Source of the DNA: CAVVAY01 sp963746465
Lineage (GTDB): Bacteria; Actinomycetota; Actinomycetes; JACCUZ01
NCBI GenBank assembly: GCA_963746465.1
Contig: CAVVAY010000005.1
Span: 620,001 to 684,000, forward strand
Length of the DNA: 64,000 bases
Direction: 5' to 3'
Shown: one piece after another, positions 25,354 to 34,550 of the stretch
Layout: every line of letters starts with the position of its first letter
Numbering within the stretch: position 1 is the first letter of the stretch
Program-made: the position numbers and the translations under genes
The notes under the pieces: model-generated
What the model saw: only the letters and a program-made list of their open reading frames with translations
Databases searched by the model: none
What the model was told of the DNA's origin: nothing

Positions 25354-25444
25354 GTGGAGGGACCTCTCATGGGGCGCCGCGCTCGTGGGTGGGGGTACCC
25401 AGCGAGAGCAGATGCGACGTCAGGCGAGCTGTCGTTTCCCGGCG

Positions 25445-25648
25445 TCAGCCGTTGCAGTTCGCGTTGGCGACGTTCGCACCGTTGTCGATCTTCTTGCAGG
25501 TATCGCTGAAAACGTCCCTTACCAAGCCGCCAAGAGCGAAGACGATGATGACGACCAGCGCGGCGATGGCGGCGACGAGGAGGCCGTACTCGACCGCTGA
25601 CGCGCCGTCGTCATTAGTCCTGGTGACCTTGCGGATGTAGGCGAGCAT
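25445..25648 (-). CDS. flp: Flp/Fap type IVb pilin, copy 1
   Basis: 67 residues: basic leader MLAYIRKVTRTNDD, then GASAVEYGLLVAAIAALVVI and a tail with two Cys ending NANCNG. Start ATG 25648 follows GGAGG by 7 nt, so the longer open frame to 25723 is not used. It and copy 2 share the processing region and Cys pattern but differ in the leader and mid-tail, so they look like an old tandem duplication. The 153-bp spacer upstream, separating it from the response regulator, holds a 20-bp dyad. Confidence 0.93.
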   Translation of the reverse strand: MLAYIRKVTRTNDDGASAVEYGLLVAAIAALVVIIVFALGGLVRDVFSDTCKKIDNGANVANANCNG

Positions 25649-25772
25649 GTCGGTTCCTCCGTTGTGCGGCTCGGTGGGCTCAGGTAGCTGACGTATCCCT
25701 AAGCCGAGGCGCTGCGATCTCAAGCATCGACACTCGCAGCCCGGAGCAACATCGCTCAGCCAGATGACCCGA

Positions 25773-25792
25773 TATCAGCCGAACGGCTGATA
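25773..25792. promoter_or_regulatory. 20-bp dyad between NarL-type regulator and pilin genes
   Basis: TATCAGCCG-AA-CGGCTGATA, perfect 9-bp arms around 2 nt, starting 10 nt past the response-regulator stop and about 125 nt upstream of the first pilin start. It is either a tight terminator for the sensor/regulator operon or a dimer-binding operator for the adjacent regulator controlling flp. The 2-nt centre is too short for a good RNA loop, which slightly favours a DNA site. Confidence 0.45.
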
Positions 25793-25801
25793 CCGCGACC
25801 G

Positions 25802-26455
25802 CTAGAAGGCTGAGTCGGCGGGGTTGGCGATCAGGCCCAGCCGCATGGCCGTCATGAGCGCCTGCGCTCGGTTGGCGGCACCCAGCTTCTCGTAGACCTT
25901 CGAAATGTGGGTCTTGGTCGTGGACTCGCTGATGAACAGCTTCTTCGAGATCGCCGCCACGCCCAGTCCGTCGGCCAGCAAGCCCAGCACCTCGCGCTCC
26001 CGCGGGCTCAGCTGAGGTCCTGTCGGGGAAAGGCGGCGCTGCATGGCGCCCGCCAGGTCGTTCGCGGTGAAGGCACGCGGGGACACGGCGGCGTGCCGAG
26101 CCGCCGAGATGACGTCGTCGGCCGGCGCGTCCTTGGGCACGAACGCGGAAGCGCCGGCCTCTAGCGCCCCGAACAGCTGGTCGTCGCCGGCGTACATGGT
26201 GAGCACCACGATGCCCATGGTGGGGTTTGCCTCGCGCACCTTCTTCGCGGCGTCGAGCCCGCTGCCGTCCGGCAGGCGGACGTCAAAGATGACGACATCC
26301 GGAGGCGTCGCCTCGATCAGCGACATCGCCTCGGCCACCGAGCCTGCCTCGCCCAGCACGGTAAAGTCGCCGGTGCGCTCGAAAGCGCGGCGTAGGCCTT
26401 GCCGGATGAGCTCATGATCATCGACCAGCACGACAGTCGTAGGCACGAGCACCAC
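25802..26455 (-). CDS. NarL/FixJ-type response regulator
   Basis: 217 residues. The receiver domain has VDDHELIRQGL, phosphoacceptor Asp in VIFDVRLPDGSGL, VLTMYAG and VPKDAPADD (conserved Lys). The LuxR-type helix-turn-helix is LSPREREVLGLLADGLGVAAISKKLFISESTTKTHISKVYEKL in overall pattern, at about 150-195. It starts 1 nt after the sensor kinase stop, so they are an operon. Placement between the Tad assembly genes and the pilins suggests control of piliation. Confidence 0.93.
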   Translation of the reverse strand: MVLVPTTVVLVDDHELIRQGLRRAFERTGDFTVLGEAGSVAEAMSLIEATPPDVVIFDVRLPDGSGLDAAKKVREANPTMGIVVLTMYAGDDQLFGALEAGASAFVPKDAPADDVISAARHAAVSPRAFTANDLAGAMQRRLSPTGPQLSPREREVLGLLADGLGVAAISKKLFISESTTKTHISKVYEKLGAANRAQALMTAMRLGLIANPADSAF

Positions 26456-26456
26456 C

Positions 26457-28052
26457 CTAGTCGGCGGGCGGCTCGGGACCTAGCGTCACCTGGACCGATG
26501 TACCACCGTGTGTCCGGTTCCCCACCGCTAGTCGGGCACCGATCCGCTGTGCGCGCTCGCGCATCACCTCGAGCCCGAAGCTGTCCGTCCGGGGCTGGCC
26601 GAGACCGCCGCCGTCGTCCTCGACCGCCAGGTAGGCGGACGGCGGCTCGATCCGACAGGTGACCCACAGGTTCGCGGCGTTCGCGTGCTTGCGGGCGTTG
26701 GTGACCGCCTCCTGGGCGATCCGCAACAGCTCGGTCTCGGCGTCGATCGGCAGCCGAACCGGCGATTCGTCGAGCACCAGATGCACCGTGAGGTTCGAGC
26801 TCGCACCGACTTGCCGCACGTAATCGGACAGAGCCGTGCCCAGCCCCACGGTCGACTGCACCTCGCTTCGCAGATCGAAGATCGACAGACGGAGTTCGGA
26901 GATGACACGGGTCAGCTCGCTGCGGAGCGTCTTCAGGTCGGCCTCGAGCTCAGGGAGATAGCGGGCCCGCGCAGCGAGATCGTCGACGACGTACCCCATC
27001 GAGGCCAGTTCCTGGGCGATCCCGTCGTGAATCTCACGGGCCAGCCGACGTCGCTCCTCCGCTGTTGCCAGGCTGCGCACCTCGCTGAACAGCAGTGCCG
27101 TCTCCAGCCGCAGCCCGAGTTCCTCGAGGATGACGGCGGCTGCGGCCAGCTGGGTGGAGTCGAACATCTCATCAGAACGCTCCAGGGCCACCAGGCCGAA
27201 GGTGCGCAGCCCGATCCGCAGCGGAAGCACGGCGGACCAGCCGGTCGTCCCCGGCGACAGAGCCTGGCTCGCCCGCATCGGGCTGCTGGTCGCCCACGCT
27301 TCGTCGAACAGCGAGCTTTCGACGTCCCAATTCAGCCGATCGGCGCCCAGGAACGCCACCGGGGACAACCGGCCACCGGTTGAGCGCACGTAGACCGCGC
27401 CCCGGTCGTATGGCGTCTCCCGGCGGACGTTCTCGAGCATCTGCTGTGCGAGGGTCACTGGGTCGAGCCCACCAGACAGCTGCCGGGAGACGAGCCGGAG
27501 CTGGGAGATCAGGCGGTACGCAGCCGCGTAGGCGACATTCTCCGGCTCGCCAGGGCCCGCCTGCTGGAGCCTCCCAACCCAGGCACCGAGCAGGCCCACG
27601 GCCACCGTGATGAGCGACCAGCGGCTCAGGACCGCCAGATAACTGGTCCAGCTCAGTGTCTCGGACCCCAGCAGGCGGCCGAGCAACAGCACGAGGGCAC
27701 CGAGCCCCGCCGCGGTGATCGCGGTCTGCAGCCCGCCGACGAGACCGGCTGCCAGCGCCGGGGCCAGCAGGTAGGGCAGGAGTGTCTCCGGGAGCGGCTC
27801 GACCAGCAGCATGACGCCGCACGCCAGGACGGCCTCCGCGACCGGCTGGAACGGGGCAGAGGTAGCCCACCGGGCGGGGACGGGCAGGGAGGCGGCGACG
27901 GCCACGACCAACAGCAGCGCCACGGCGACGACGTCCGAGACGGTCTGGCGCTGGGCGAGGGTGAGGGCAGCACAGCCCAGCACGAGCGCAGTCCGTACCG
28001 TCAAGACGATTCGCTGGTCGAGCCGCAGCTCGGCGAAACGGACGACTGGCAT
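26457..28052 (-). CDS. Sensor histidine kinase with membrane region and GAF-like domain
   Basis: 531 residues. Six or so membrane helices (about 15-175), a GAF-like sensor region (about 200-340, LENVRRETPYDRGAVYV) and HisKA_3 dimerisation with REIHDGIAQELASMGY (phosphorylated His), followed by HATPase_c with AQEAVTNARKHANA and VEDDGGGL. ATG 28052 is the only good start after the upstream gene, although no clear ribosome site is present. The partner regulator follows immediately. No frame break occurs here, unlike in the Tad genes just upstream. Confidence 0.9.
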   Translation of the reverse strand: MPVVRFAELRLDQRIVLTVRTALVLGCAALTLAQRQTVSDVVAVALLLVVAVAASLPVPARWATSAPFQPVAEAVLACGVMLLVEPLPETLLPYLLAPALAAGLVGGLQTAITAAGLGALVLLLGRLLGSETLSWTSYLAVLSRWSLITVAVGLLGAWVGRLQQAGPGEPENVAYAAAYRLISQLRLVSRQLSGGLDPVTLAQQMLENVRRETPYDRGAVYVRSTGGRLSPVAFLGADRLNWDVESSLFDEAWATSSPMRASQALSPGTTGWSAVLPLRIGLRTFGLVALERSDEMFDSTQLAAAAVILEELGLRLETALLFSEVRSLATAEERRRLAREIHDGIAQELASMGYVVDDLAARARYLPELEADLKTLRSELTRVISELRLSIFDLRSEVQSTVGLGTALSDYVRQVGASSNLTVHLVLDESPVRLPIDAETELLRIAQEAVTNARKHANAANLWVTCRIEPPSAYLAVEDDGGGLGQPRTDSFGLEVMRERAQRIGARLAVGNRTHGGTSVQVTLGPEPPAD

Positions 28053-28159
28053 GTGGCGACGCTGCCACAGCAGGCGGTTGTCGGCCTCGATCTGGCTGTC
28101 GGGACCGTCCCGGGCGTGTCGTGGCGTCAAGCGAGAAGCGCACCGCGGCGTCGCACTGG

Positions 28160-29102
28160 CTAGCCGAGACGACCGCTGAACGAGTGGAAGATCGAGATCG
28201 CCGCCGGCCCAAGGATCACGACGAACAAGGAGGGCATGATGCAGAAGATCAATGGGAAAAGGATCTTGACGGGTATCTTCTGTGCTACTTCCTCGGCGCG
28301 TTGACTGCGCTTGATGCGCATCTCCCGTGCCTGGACGCGCAGCACGAAGCGATCGGGATGCCGAACGCATCGGCCTGCACCATGGCGGTGACGAACCCTC
28401 GCAGCTCCGGTAGGTCGGTCCTGTCTCCCAGGGCACGTAGCGCGTCGGGACGGCCTAGGCCGATCTGCATCTCCTGCAGAACGCGGAAGAACTCCTCGGC
28501 GAGAGGGCCGGTGGTGTTGCGGGCCACCTGAGAGAGCCCCGCGTCGAAGGCCAGGCCGGCCTCGACCGAGATCGTGAGCAGGTCGAGGGCGTCGGGAAGC
28601 TCACGGCGGATCTGCTCCGTGCGGTTGTAGGCGATCTGGTAGATCGCGAGATTGGGTGCGAAGAAGCCGGTCACGCTGAGCGCAACGGTGAACCCGAGGG
28701 TGGTGAGGAACCCAGCCCCGAATGCCAGTGGAATGCCAAGACCCAGAGCGATCCCAGCGATCATGCCGAGCATCTTGAAGGCGATGACACGGTCGACGTC
28801 CCACCCGGGGGGGTTGCCGGCCAGTTCCAGCCGATGCCGGAGGCGGGCCACCTGGTCGCTCGGTGCAAAACGTCGACCGAGGTCGGTGAACCGCCTCAGC
28901 GCGGGCGCGACCACCCGTTCGCCGAACGGCTGGTGCAGCTCCTTCGCCAGCGGGACGGAGCGGTAGTGATCGCGTGCACCGCAGCCAGCGATCGCGAAAC
29001 CTGCTGACGCTCAGACGTGATGACGCCGATCGTGGCAAGCGAGATGGCCAGGGCAAGGAACACGGCCCCGAGTCCGAGCACCAGCAGGAGGTCGGTCTCC
29101 AC
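28160..29102 (-). CDS. tadC: Tad pilus inner-membrane protein TadC (two indels in sequence)
   Basis: About 313 residues when repaired. Start GTG 29102 is 1 nt after the TadB stop. The N-terminal helix ETDLLLVLGLGAVFLALAIS, the T2SF domain (RRELPDALDLLTISVEAGLAFD) and the end REMRIKRSQRAEEVAQKIPVK plus a last hydrophobic helix fit TadC. The frame breaks near 28965 (after RSLAAVHA) and near 28340 (in GIPIA, before VLRVQAREM); each needs one base added. With TadB it forms the membrane platform of the Flp pilus machine. Confidence 0.85.
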
Positions 29103-29103
29103 C

Positions 29104-31051
29104 TCAGACCTCCACCTGGATAGCCTTGCGGAGCCACGCGACACCGACGACAAGCAGTACGGAGCCAAGCCCGAGCAGCAACCAGCCGATCTGGTCGGTG
29201 ACCAGTGGCCGGAGGTACTCGGGTCGCACGAGCACGAGATAGATCGCGAACACGACGGGCAGCAGACCGAGAATCCAAGCCGAGAGCCGTCCTTCCGCGG
29301 AAAGCGTGCTGACCTGACGTCGCAGCCGCTCTCGTTCACGAAGGGTCGCTGCCACCGTGGTCAGGAGCTCGGCCAGGTTGCCGCCCACGTCGCGCTGGAT
29401 GCGGATGGCCATGACCACCCACGCGAAGTCCTTGCTCTTCATCCGCTCGGCGATGCCATCCATGGCGTCCTCGATCGGAACACCGAGGCGTGCCTCCACC
29501 AGTGCCCGGTTGAACTCGCCCGTGATCGGCTGCTGGCCTTCGCGGACCACAGTGTCCATCGCCTGGGGGGTGGAGTACCCCGCAGAGAGACTGCCGGCGA
29601 CCAGTTGCAGCGTGTCGGGAAGCTGAGAGAGGAAGGCGGACGTACGGCGGGACTCCTTGGCGACCAGGTATGCCCAGGGCAGGACGAGCCCGAGGAACAA
29701 GCCGATGAGGGCGGGGAACAGGGCTCCGCCCGCCACGAGCAGGAAGAGGACTGCCGTCCCGATGGCGACAGCGAGGTGAATGATCATCCATTCCGCAGCG
29801 CGGAGCGGGACACCGCCCGCTTCGAGGCGCTGAGAGAGGGCGGTCTCGAAATCGCGCCGTTGCACCACCTTGCCGGCCAGCTCGACCGCGGAACGGGCAA
29901 TCTGGCTGCTGCCCAGGGCGGTGGAGGCCGCCTCCTGTTTGGCGGCAGGGCGACCGGTCAGTGTGTAGAAGGAGAGCCTGCGACGTACCCGTCCGTGCTG
30001 GTCGTCCTGCCGAATGTTTCCCAGCGCCACGAACAAGATCGCGGCGAGGCCGATGAACACAGCTCCCAGGACGATGGGGAACACCGGCCTGCCGACCAGC
30101 GGCCGGGAGGCGATCCGAACGGGAACTGGGCCGGTGTCGGCGGCGACCGCGGGGCCAGGACCGGACAACGAACGAAACGCTGAGTCAGTGAGCGTGACGG
30201 TTCCGGCTCTGACAGAGACCTCGACGTTGCCGAACCCATGAGCGTCGGAGGGGAGCTCAGCGGTCACCCGTAACTGGCTGGAGATCGCCTCGGCAGCATT
30301 CTGGAAGACGTTCGTCAAGTCAGTGGTATCGCTTGTCAACACCTGCCCGCCGGAGCCGGTCACCAGGTCTATGAGCTCTGGGGGCGGCGTGGCGGCCGCG
30401 CCGATGTACACAGCACCCACCGCGATGTCTTCCTCAGTCGCCCGAGCCACGGCGTCGTCAAGCGTCGTCGTGCTGCTTCCGTCCTCGTTGCCATCGGTCA
30501 GAAGGAGGACGTTGCGCGCGCCTGCCTCGCCGGTCAGGTCGGCTGCGAGTGCGGCTCCGTCGAACAGGGCCGTACCCACCCGCCCGTTCAGTTCCAGGCT
30601 CGTCGATGGCGGACTTGACCTTCGCTCGCTCGATGGTCGGGTCGACGGCAGTCCTCGCTGTGTCGGCGAAGGTCACCAAGCCCGACCTGCACGTCCGGTG
30701 GCAACGTAGCGAGGAACGAGGTGGCGGCGGACTTGGCCGCTGTCAGCTTTCGCCGCTCATGCTCTGACTGTTGTCCATTGCGAGGATGGCGACCCGCGCG
30801 ATGTCGTCTCTGCTGGTGAGCGGCTTCGCCGACGAGGCTACCGGCTTATCTGCGATCCGAACCATCACAGAGTCAGGGTCGAGTGAGACGCCATCAGGAA
30901 GGCCGTCGGCCTGGAAGACGATCCGCAGCGTGCCCGTGTCACGCTTCACCTCGACGATCCGCCCGGTCTCGTCGGCCGACGCGGGCACGGCCGGCAACAA
31001 GATTCCCAGCCCCGTCACCAGCCCGATCGCTATCAGGCAGTTCCGGATCAT
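29104..31051 (-). CDS. tadB: VWA domain-TadB fusion (two indels in sequence)
   Basis: About 648 residues when repaired. A signal peptide (GLVTGLGILLPAVPASA) precedes a von Willebrand factor A domain with a MIDAS-like AMDNSQSMSGE and LLLTDGNEDGSSTT, then a membrane helix (FPIVLGAVFIGLAAILFVAL) and a TadB T2SF domain (FLSQLPDTLQLVAGSLSAGY, VGGNLAELLTTVA). Frame breaks near 30752 (GAAAG, one base short) and near 30600 (GAGCCTGG, one base extra). The start ATG overlaps the cpaF stop. Extracytoplasmic VWA fused to TadB occurs in actinobacteria; it may bind pilins or matrix. Confidence 0.85.
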
Positions 31052-32445
31052 CGTCCGAACTTCTCGAAGGCGAAGAGAGTGGGGTCCAGGGCCACACCTG
31101 CCGCCGCGAGCTTCTCGAGGAACTTCGGTCGGAGTCCGGTGGACCTCAGGCTGCCGAGTGACCGGCCTCGCTCGTCGAAGCCCGCGCTGTAGTCGAACAC
31201 GAACAGGTCCTGAAGGGTGATGACGTCGCCCTCCATCCCGACGACCTCGGTGATGTGGGTGACGTGACGCGTGCCGTCCTTGAACCGCGACTGCTGCACG
31301 ATCAGGTCAATGGCGCCGGCCACCTGCTCGCGGATGGCGCGCACCGGCAGCTCGATGCCGGCCATGAGCACCATCGTCTCGACGCGGGAGAGCACGTCAC
31401 GTGGGGAGTTGGCGTGAACCGTGCACAAGGAGCCGTCGTGGCCGGTATTCATCGCCTGCAGCATGTCGAGAGCGGCGGCGTCGCGGATCTCGCCGACGAC
31501 GATGCGGTCCGGCCGCATCCGCAAGCGAGTTGCGCACCAGGTCGCGGATCTTGACCTCGCCGCGGCCCTCGATGTTCGGCGGTCGTGACTCGAGGCGGAG
31601 CACGTGCTCCTGGTGCAGCTGGAGCTCGGCGGCGTCCTCGATGGTGATGACGCGCTCGTCGTCGGGGATGAACGAGGACAGGACGTTGAGCGTGGTGGTC
31701 TTGCCGGCACCGGTGCCACCCGAGACCAGGATGTTGAGCTTGCCGCGGACGCAGTGCTCGAGGAAGTCGGACGACCGCGCGGCGTCATGCGTGCCGAAGC
31801 CGATCAGGTCCTCCACCTGGTAGGGGTCGGAGGAGAACTTGCGGACCGTCAGCAGCGAGCCGTCGATGGCCAGCGGCGGGATGATGGCGTTGATCCGGCT
31901 GCCGTCGGGCAGCCTGGCGTCGACCATCGGGCTGGACTCGTCGACGCGGCGTCCGACTCGGGCCGACGATCTTGTCGATCGTGCGGCGGAGGTGGGACTC
32001 GTCGGTGAACGTGCCGTCGACCTGGTGGATCCGGCCGGCGCGCTCGATGTAGATGGAGTCGAAGCCGTTCACCATGACCTCGGTGATGTCCGGGTCGCGC
32101 AGGTACGGCTCGAGCGGCCCGTAGCCGAGGATGTCGTCGGCGATCTCCTGCGCGATCCGGGCCCGGTCGGTCGACGGTCAGCGGGGTGTCGTTCTGGGCG
32201 AGGACCTCTTGGAGGGTCTGACGGACTTGCTGCTCGAGCTCGGACTGGGTGAGCCGCGAGTCGTAGAGTTGCGGTCCGAGGTTGTCCAGCAGCGTCTGGT
32301 GGACCGTGCGCTTCAGGTCGGCGAACGGGTCGGCATTCCGCCGGTGTCGCGGCGCGGCGGGCGTGAAGCCATCGACGGGTCTGCCTTCCGGCCCGGTGAC
32401 GCCCCGCTCGCGCTGCGCGGCAGCCAACCGGTCGGCGAGACTCAT
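31048..32445 (-). CDS. cpaF: Tad pilus ATPase CpaF/TadA (three indels in sequence)
   Basis: About 465 residues. The N-terminal helical part begins SLADRLAAAQRERGV; then VMVNGFDSIYIERAGRIHQVDGTF in overall pattern, Walker A SGGTGAGKTTTLNVL, Asp-box ITIEDAAELQL and the His box TGHDGSLCTVHANSPRD. This is the hexameric ATPase that powers pilin polymerisation. Single-base insertions near 32170, 31962 and 31527 break the frame. At 31527 the gene reads TCGCTTGCGG where a CTG codon is required. The coding potential is otherwise complete, so inactivation is unlikely. Confidence 0.88.
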
Positions 32446-33652
32446 GCCTTGCTCTTCCGGCGCAGCAAGCCGCGCCGATCTGCGCGCAAGCCCGGTCGGG
32501 GATGCTGCTCGCCGCACCTGGCTGGCCCGGCGGCAACGTCGTTCTCGGCGAACGACTTGATGGCGAGCGAAACGGGGTGCTTGGGATCGTCGAGCACGAT
32601 CGGCACACCGCGGTTGATCGAGGCGGGGACGTCCCGGGAGCTCGGGATCTGCACCGACGATGGGGGCCTTGAGCGTCTTCTCCACCTCGCTCACGGCAAG
32701 CCCCACCTTCGAGTCAGCCCGGTTCAGCACCAGCCGCCACCGGTCACGCGGGTAGTTGAGCAGGTCCAAGCGTCTCCAGCGTGAGCTTGAGGTTCTTCAG
32801 AGCCGGGATGTCCAGCGTTGCCAGCAGGGCCACCATGTCGCTCTGGTCGAACGCCGCGAGGACGTGGTCGTCGAACGCGGGAGGCGTGTCCACGACCACG
32901 AAGTCGAATTGCTGCTTCAGCAAGTCGAGCAGGTTTGATACCAACGTGGCGGGGATCGACTCCGCCGTGCCGGGCTCGATCGGGGCCACCAGGGTCGTCA
33001 GGCCGGGGGAGTGCGGGGTCAGCAGCGACGCGACGGCTGAGGCGTCCAGGCTGTCGGCGAGGGGAACGGCGTCGGCGATCGTGTGGGCGGGGAACAGCTG
33101 CATCGCGATCGCGACGTCGCCGAAGGCGAGGTCGAGGTCGACGAGGCAGACCTCGCGCCGTCCGCGGTCGGCGAGGGCCGCTGCAAGGTTCGTCGCGAGC
33201 GTGGTCTTGCCACAGCCGCCCTTCGCCGAAAAGACCGTGATGAGTCGACCGCGAGCCTTCGCCCCCTCCAGTGCCGGCGCCCCGGCGACCGTGTCACGGA
33301 GCCGGCGAGCGAGCTCGCGGGCTCGTGTCACCGAGGAGTGCAGCCCCGCCAGGTCACGCTCCTCGACGACCTCGAACACTCCCGAGCGCAGTGCCTCGGT
33401 GAGCACCGACGTGTCGACCCGGCGGCGGACCAGTATCACGGCGAGGCTGGGCCGGGTGACGCGCATCGACTCGGCGAGAGCGAGGGCGGATGACAGGTCG
33501 ACGGTCGGGCCGAGCACCACTGCGTCCTCGGCGAACTGCGTCTCGAGGTGCCGGCGTAGCGCGTCCAGCGACGGAAGGATCTGGCTTTCGGAGCCCAAGG
33601 CGGCGTGCAGGGTCTCGGCGGTAGCGGGGTCGAGATCGACGATCGCGGTCAT
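32442..33652 (-). CDS. TadZ/CpaE-like receiver-MinD ATPase (two indels in sequence)
   Basis: About 402 residues. A degenerate receiver-like N-terminus (about 1-125, VVLGPTVDLSSAL, LAVILVRRRVD) is followed by a ParA/MinD-type ATPase with VFSAKGGCGKTTLATNLAAAL (deviant Walker A), LVDLDLAFGDVAI and VVDTPPAFDDHVL. It targets the Tad machine to its site in the cell. Insertions near 32768 (ACGCTTGGAC instead of a CTG codon) and near 32655 (one extra G) interrupt the last third. The stop overlaps the cpaF ATG as ATGA. Confidence 0.85.
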
Positions 33653-33656
33653 GTCA

Positions 33657-34369
33657 TCACTCGAAAAGGTTCTGGGCGGTGGTACCGGGGTCGCCCCGGT
33701 TGATCTCGGAGTCGTCGTTCAGAAGGCCGAAGGTGATTGTCCCGTTGTTCTGCGCGTACACGAGCTTCTGGGCCTCCTTCTGGTCGACCGCGACGGTCAG
33801 CAGGGCCTTCGTCAGCCCCTCCTCGCCGGCGGCGGAGACCACGACGGTGGTCGCACCCGCGGCGATGACAGGGACCGGTGACAGCAGGACCCGGGTGGTC
33901 TGGGGACCGGCAGAGACGTCCGAGGTGAGAAACACGACCACGTTGGACCCCGGCTCGACGAAGCCCGCCACCCGTTGGGGTCGTCGAGCTGGAGGCTGAC
34001 GGCGATCTTTCCGGGGGGCAGGGGGAGCACCGCGCTCTCCCCGGGGCTGCCGAATTGCGATGCCAGGACGGGGGAGCCGACGGCGATCGGCGCGAGGGCA
34101 ACCTGGTCGGCGATGTCTGAGATGTTGCTGAGAGCGGGCAGGCCCTGAATGCTGTCCCGCGTGAACTTCCGGCGCTCGAACGCGCCTAGGTCCTCGGCGT
34201 CCTGCGCCGTCGTACCGGCGGCGATCGGGGAGCCGGCCACCAGGATCTGCACCAGGTCGTAGCCGGCGGCTGCACGCTCGTCGACACCGTTCACGTACAG
34301 GAAGATCCCGGTCGTGCCGAGGGCCGCCACGACGAGCGCGGCGACGAGGAGCAGCGTGCGACGTCCCAT
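33657..34369 (-). CDS. cpaB: Flp pilus assembly protein CpaB/RcpC (one indel)
   Basis: About 238 residues. One N-terminal membrane helix (RRTLLLVAALVVAALGTTGI), an SAF domain (about 45-110, SPIAAGTTAQDAEDLGAFERR, VGSPVLASQFG) and a C-terminal RcpC half with VVVFLTSDVSAG. A frame break near 33972 in GACCCCAACGGGTGGCG needs one base added. Start ATG 34369 follows GAAGGAG by 3-4 nt. This is the first gene of the minus-strand Tad operon; the 181 bp upstream to the ABC permease contain no gene and presumably the operon promoter. Confidence 0.85.
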
Positions 34370-34550
34370 AGCTCCTTCAATCGGTTTCTGCACGGCACAG
34401 TTGAGGCGATGCGCTCACAGACTTGTCCCCCAAAGTGCAGTCGAGCGTGTTCAGCGCACTCGACGGTATCGAGGAGGGGGGTCAGGCGGAGCCGTTTTGG
34501 CCCATTCCCTGCCGTTCTCGGGGGCGATCATCCTGGTCGTGCCCTCGTCG

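Noticed and set aside
31520..32775. Programmed frameshifting at repeated CTTG sites
   Set aside because: The shifts occur at many unrelated sequences, lack slippery heptamers or consistent downstream structures, and often come in several per gene.
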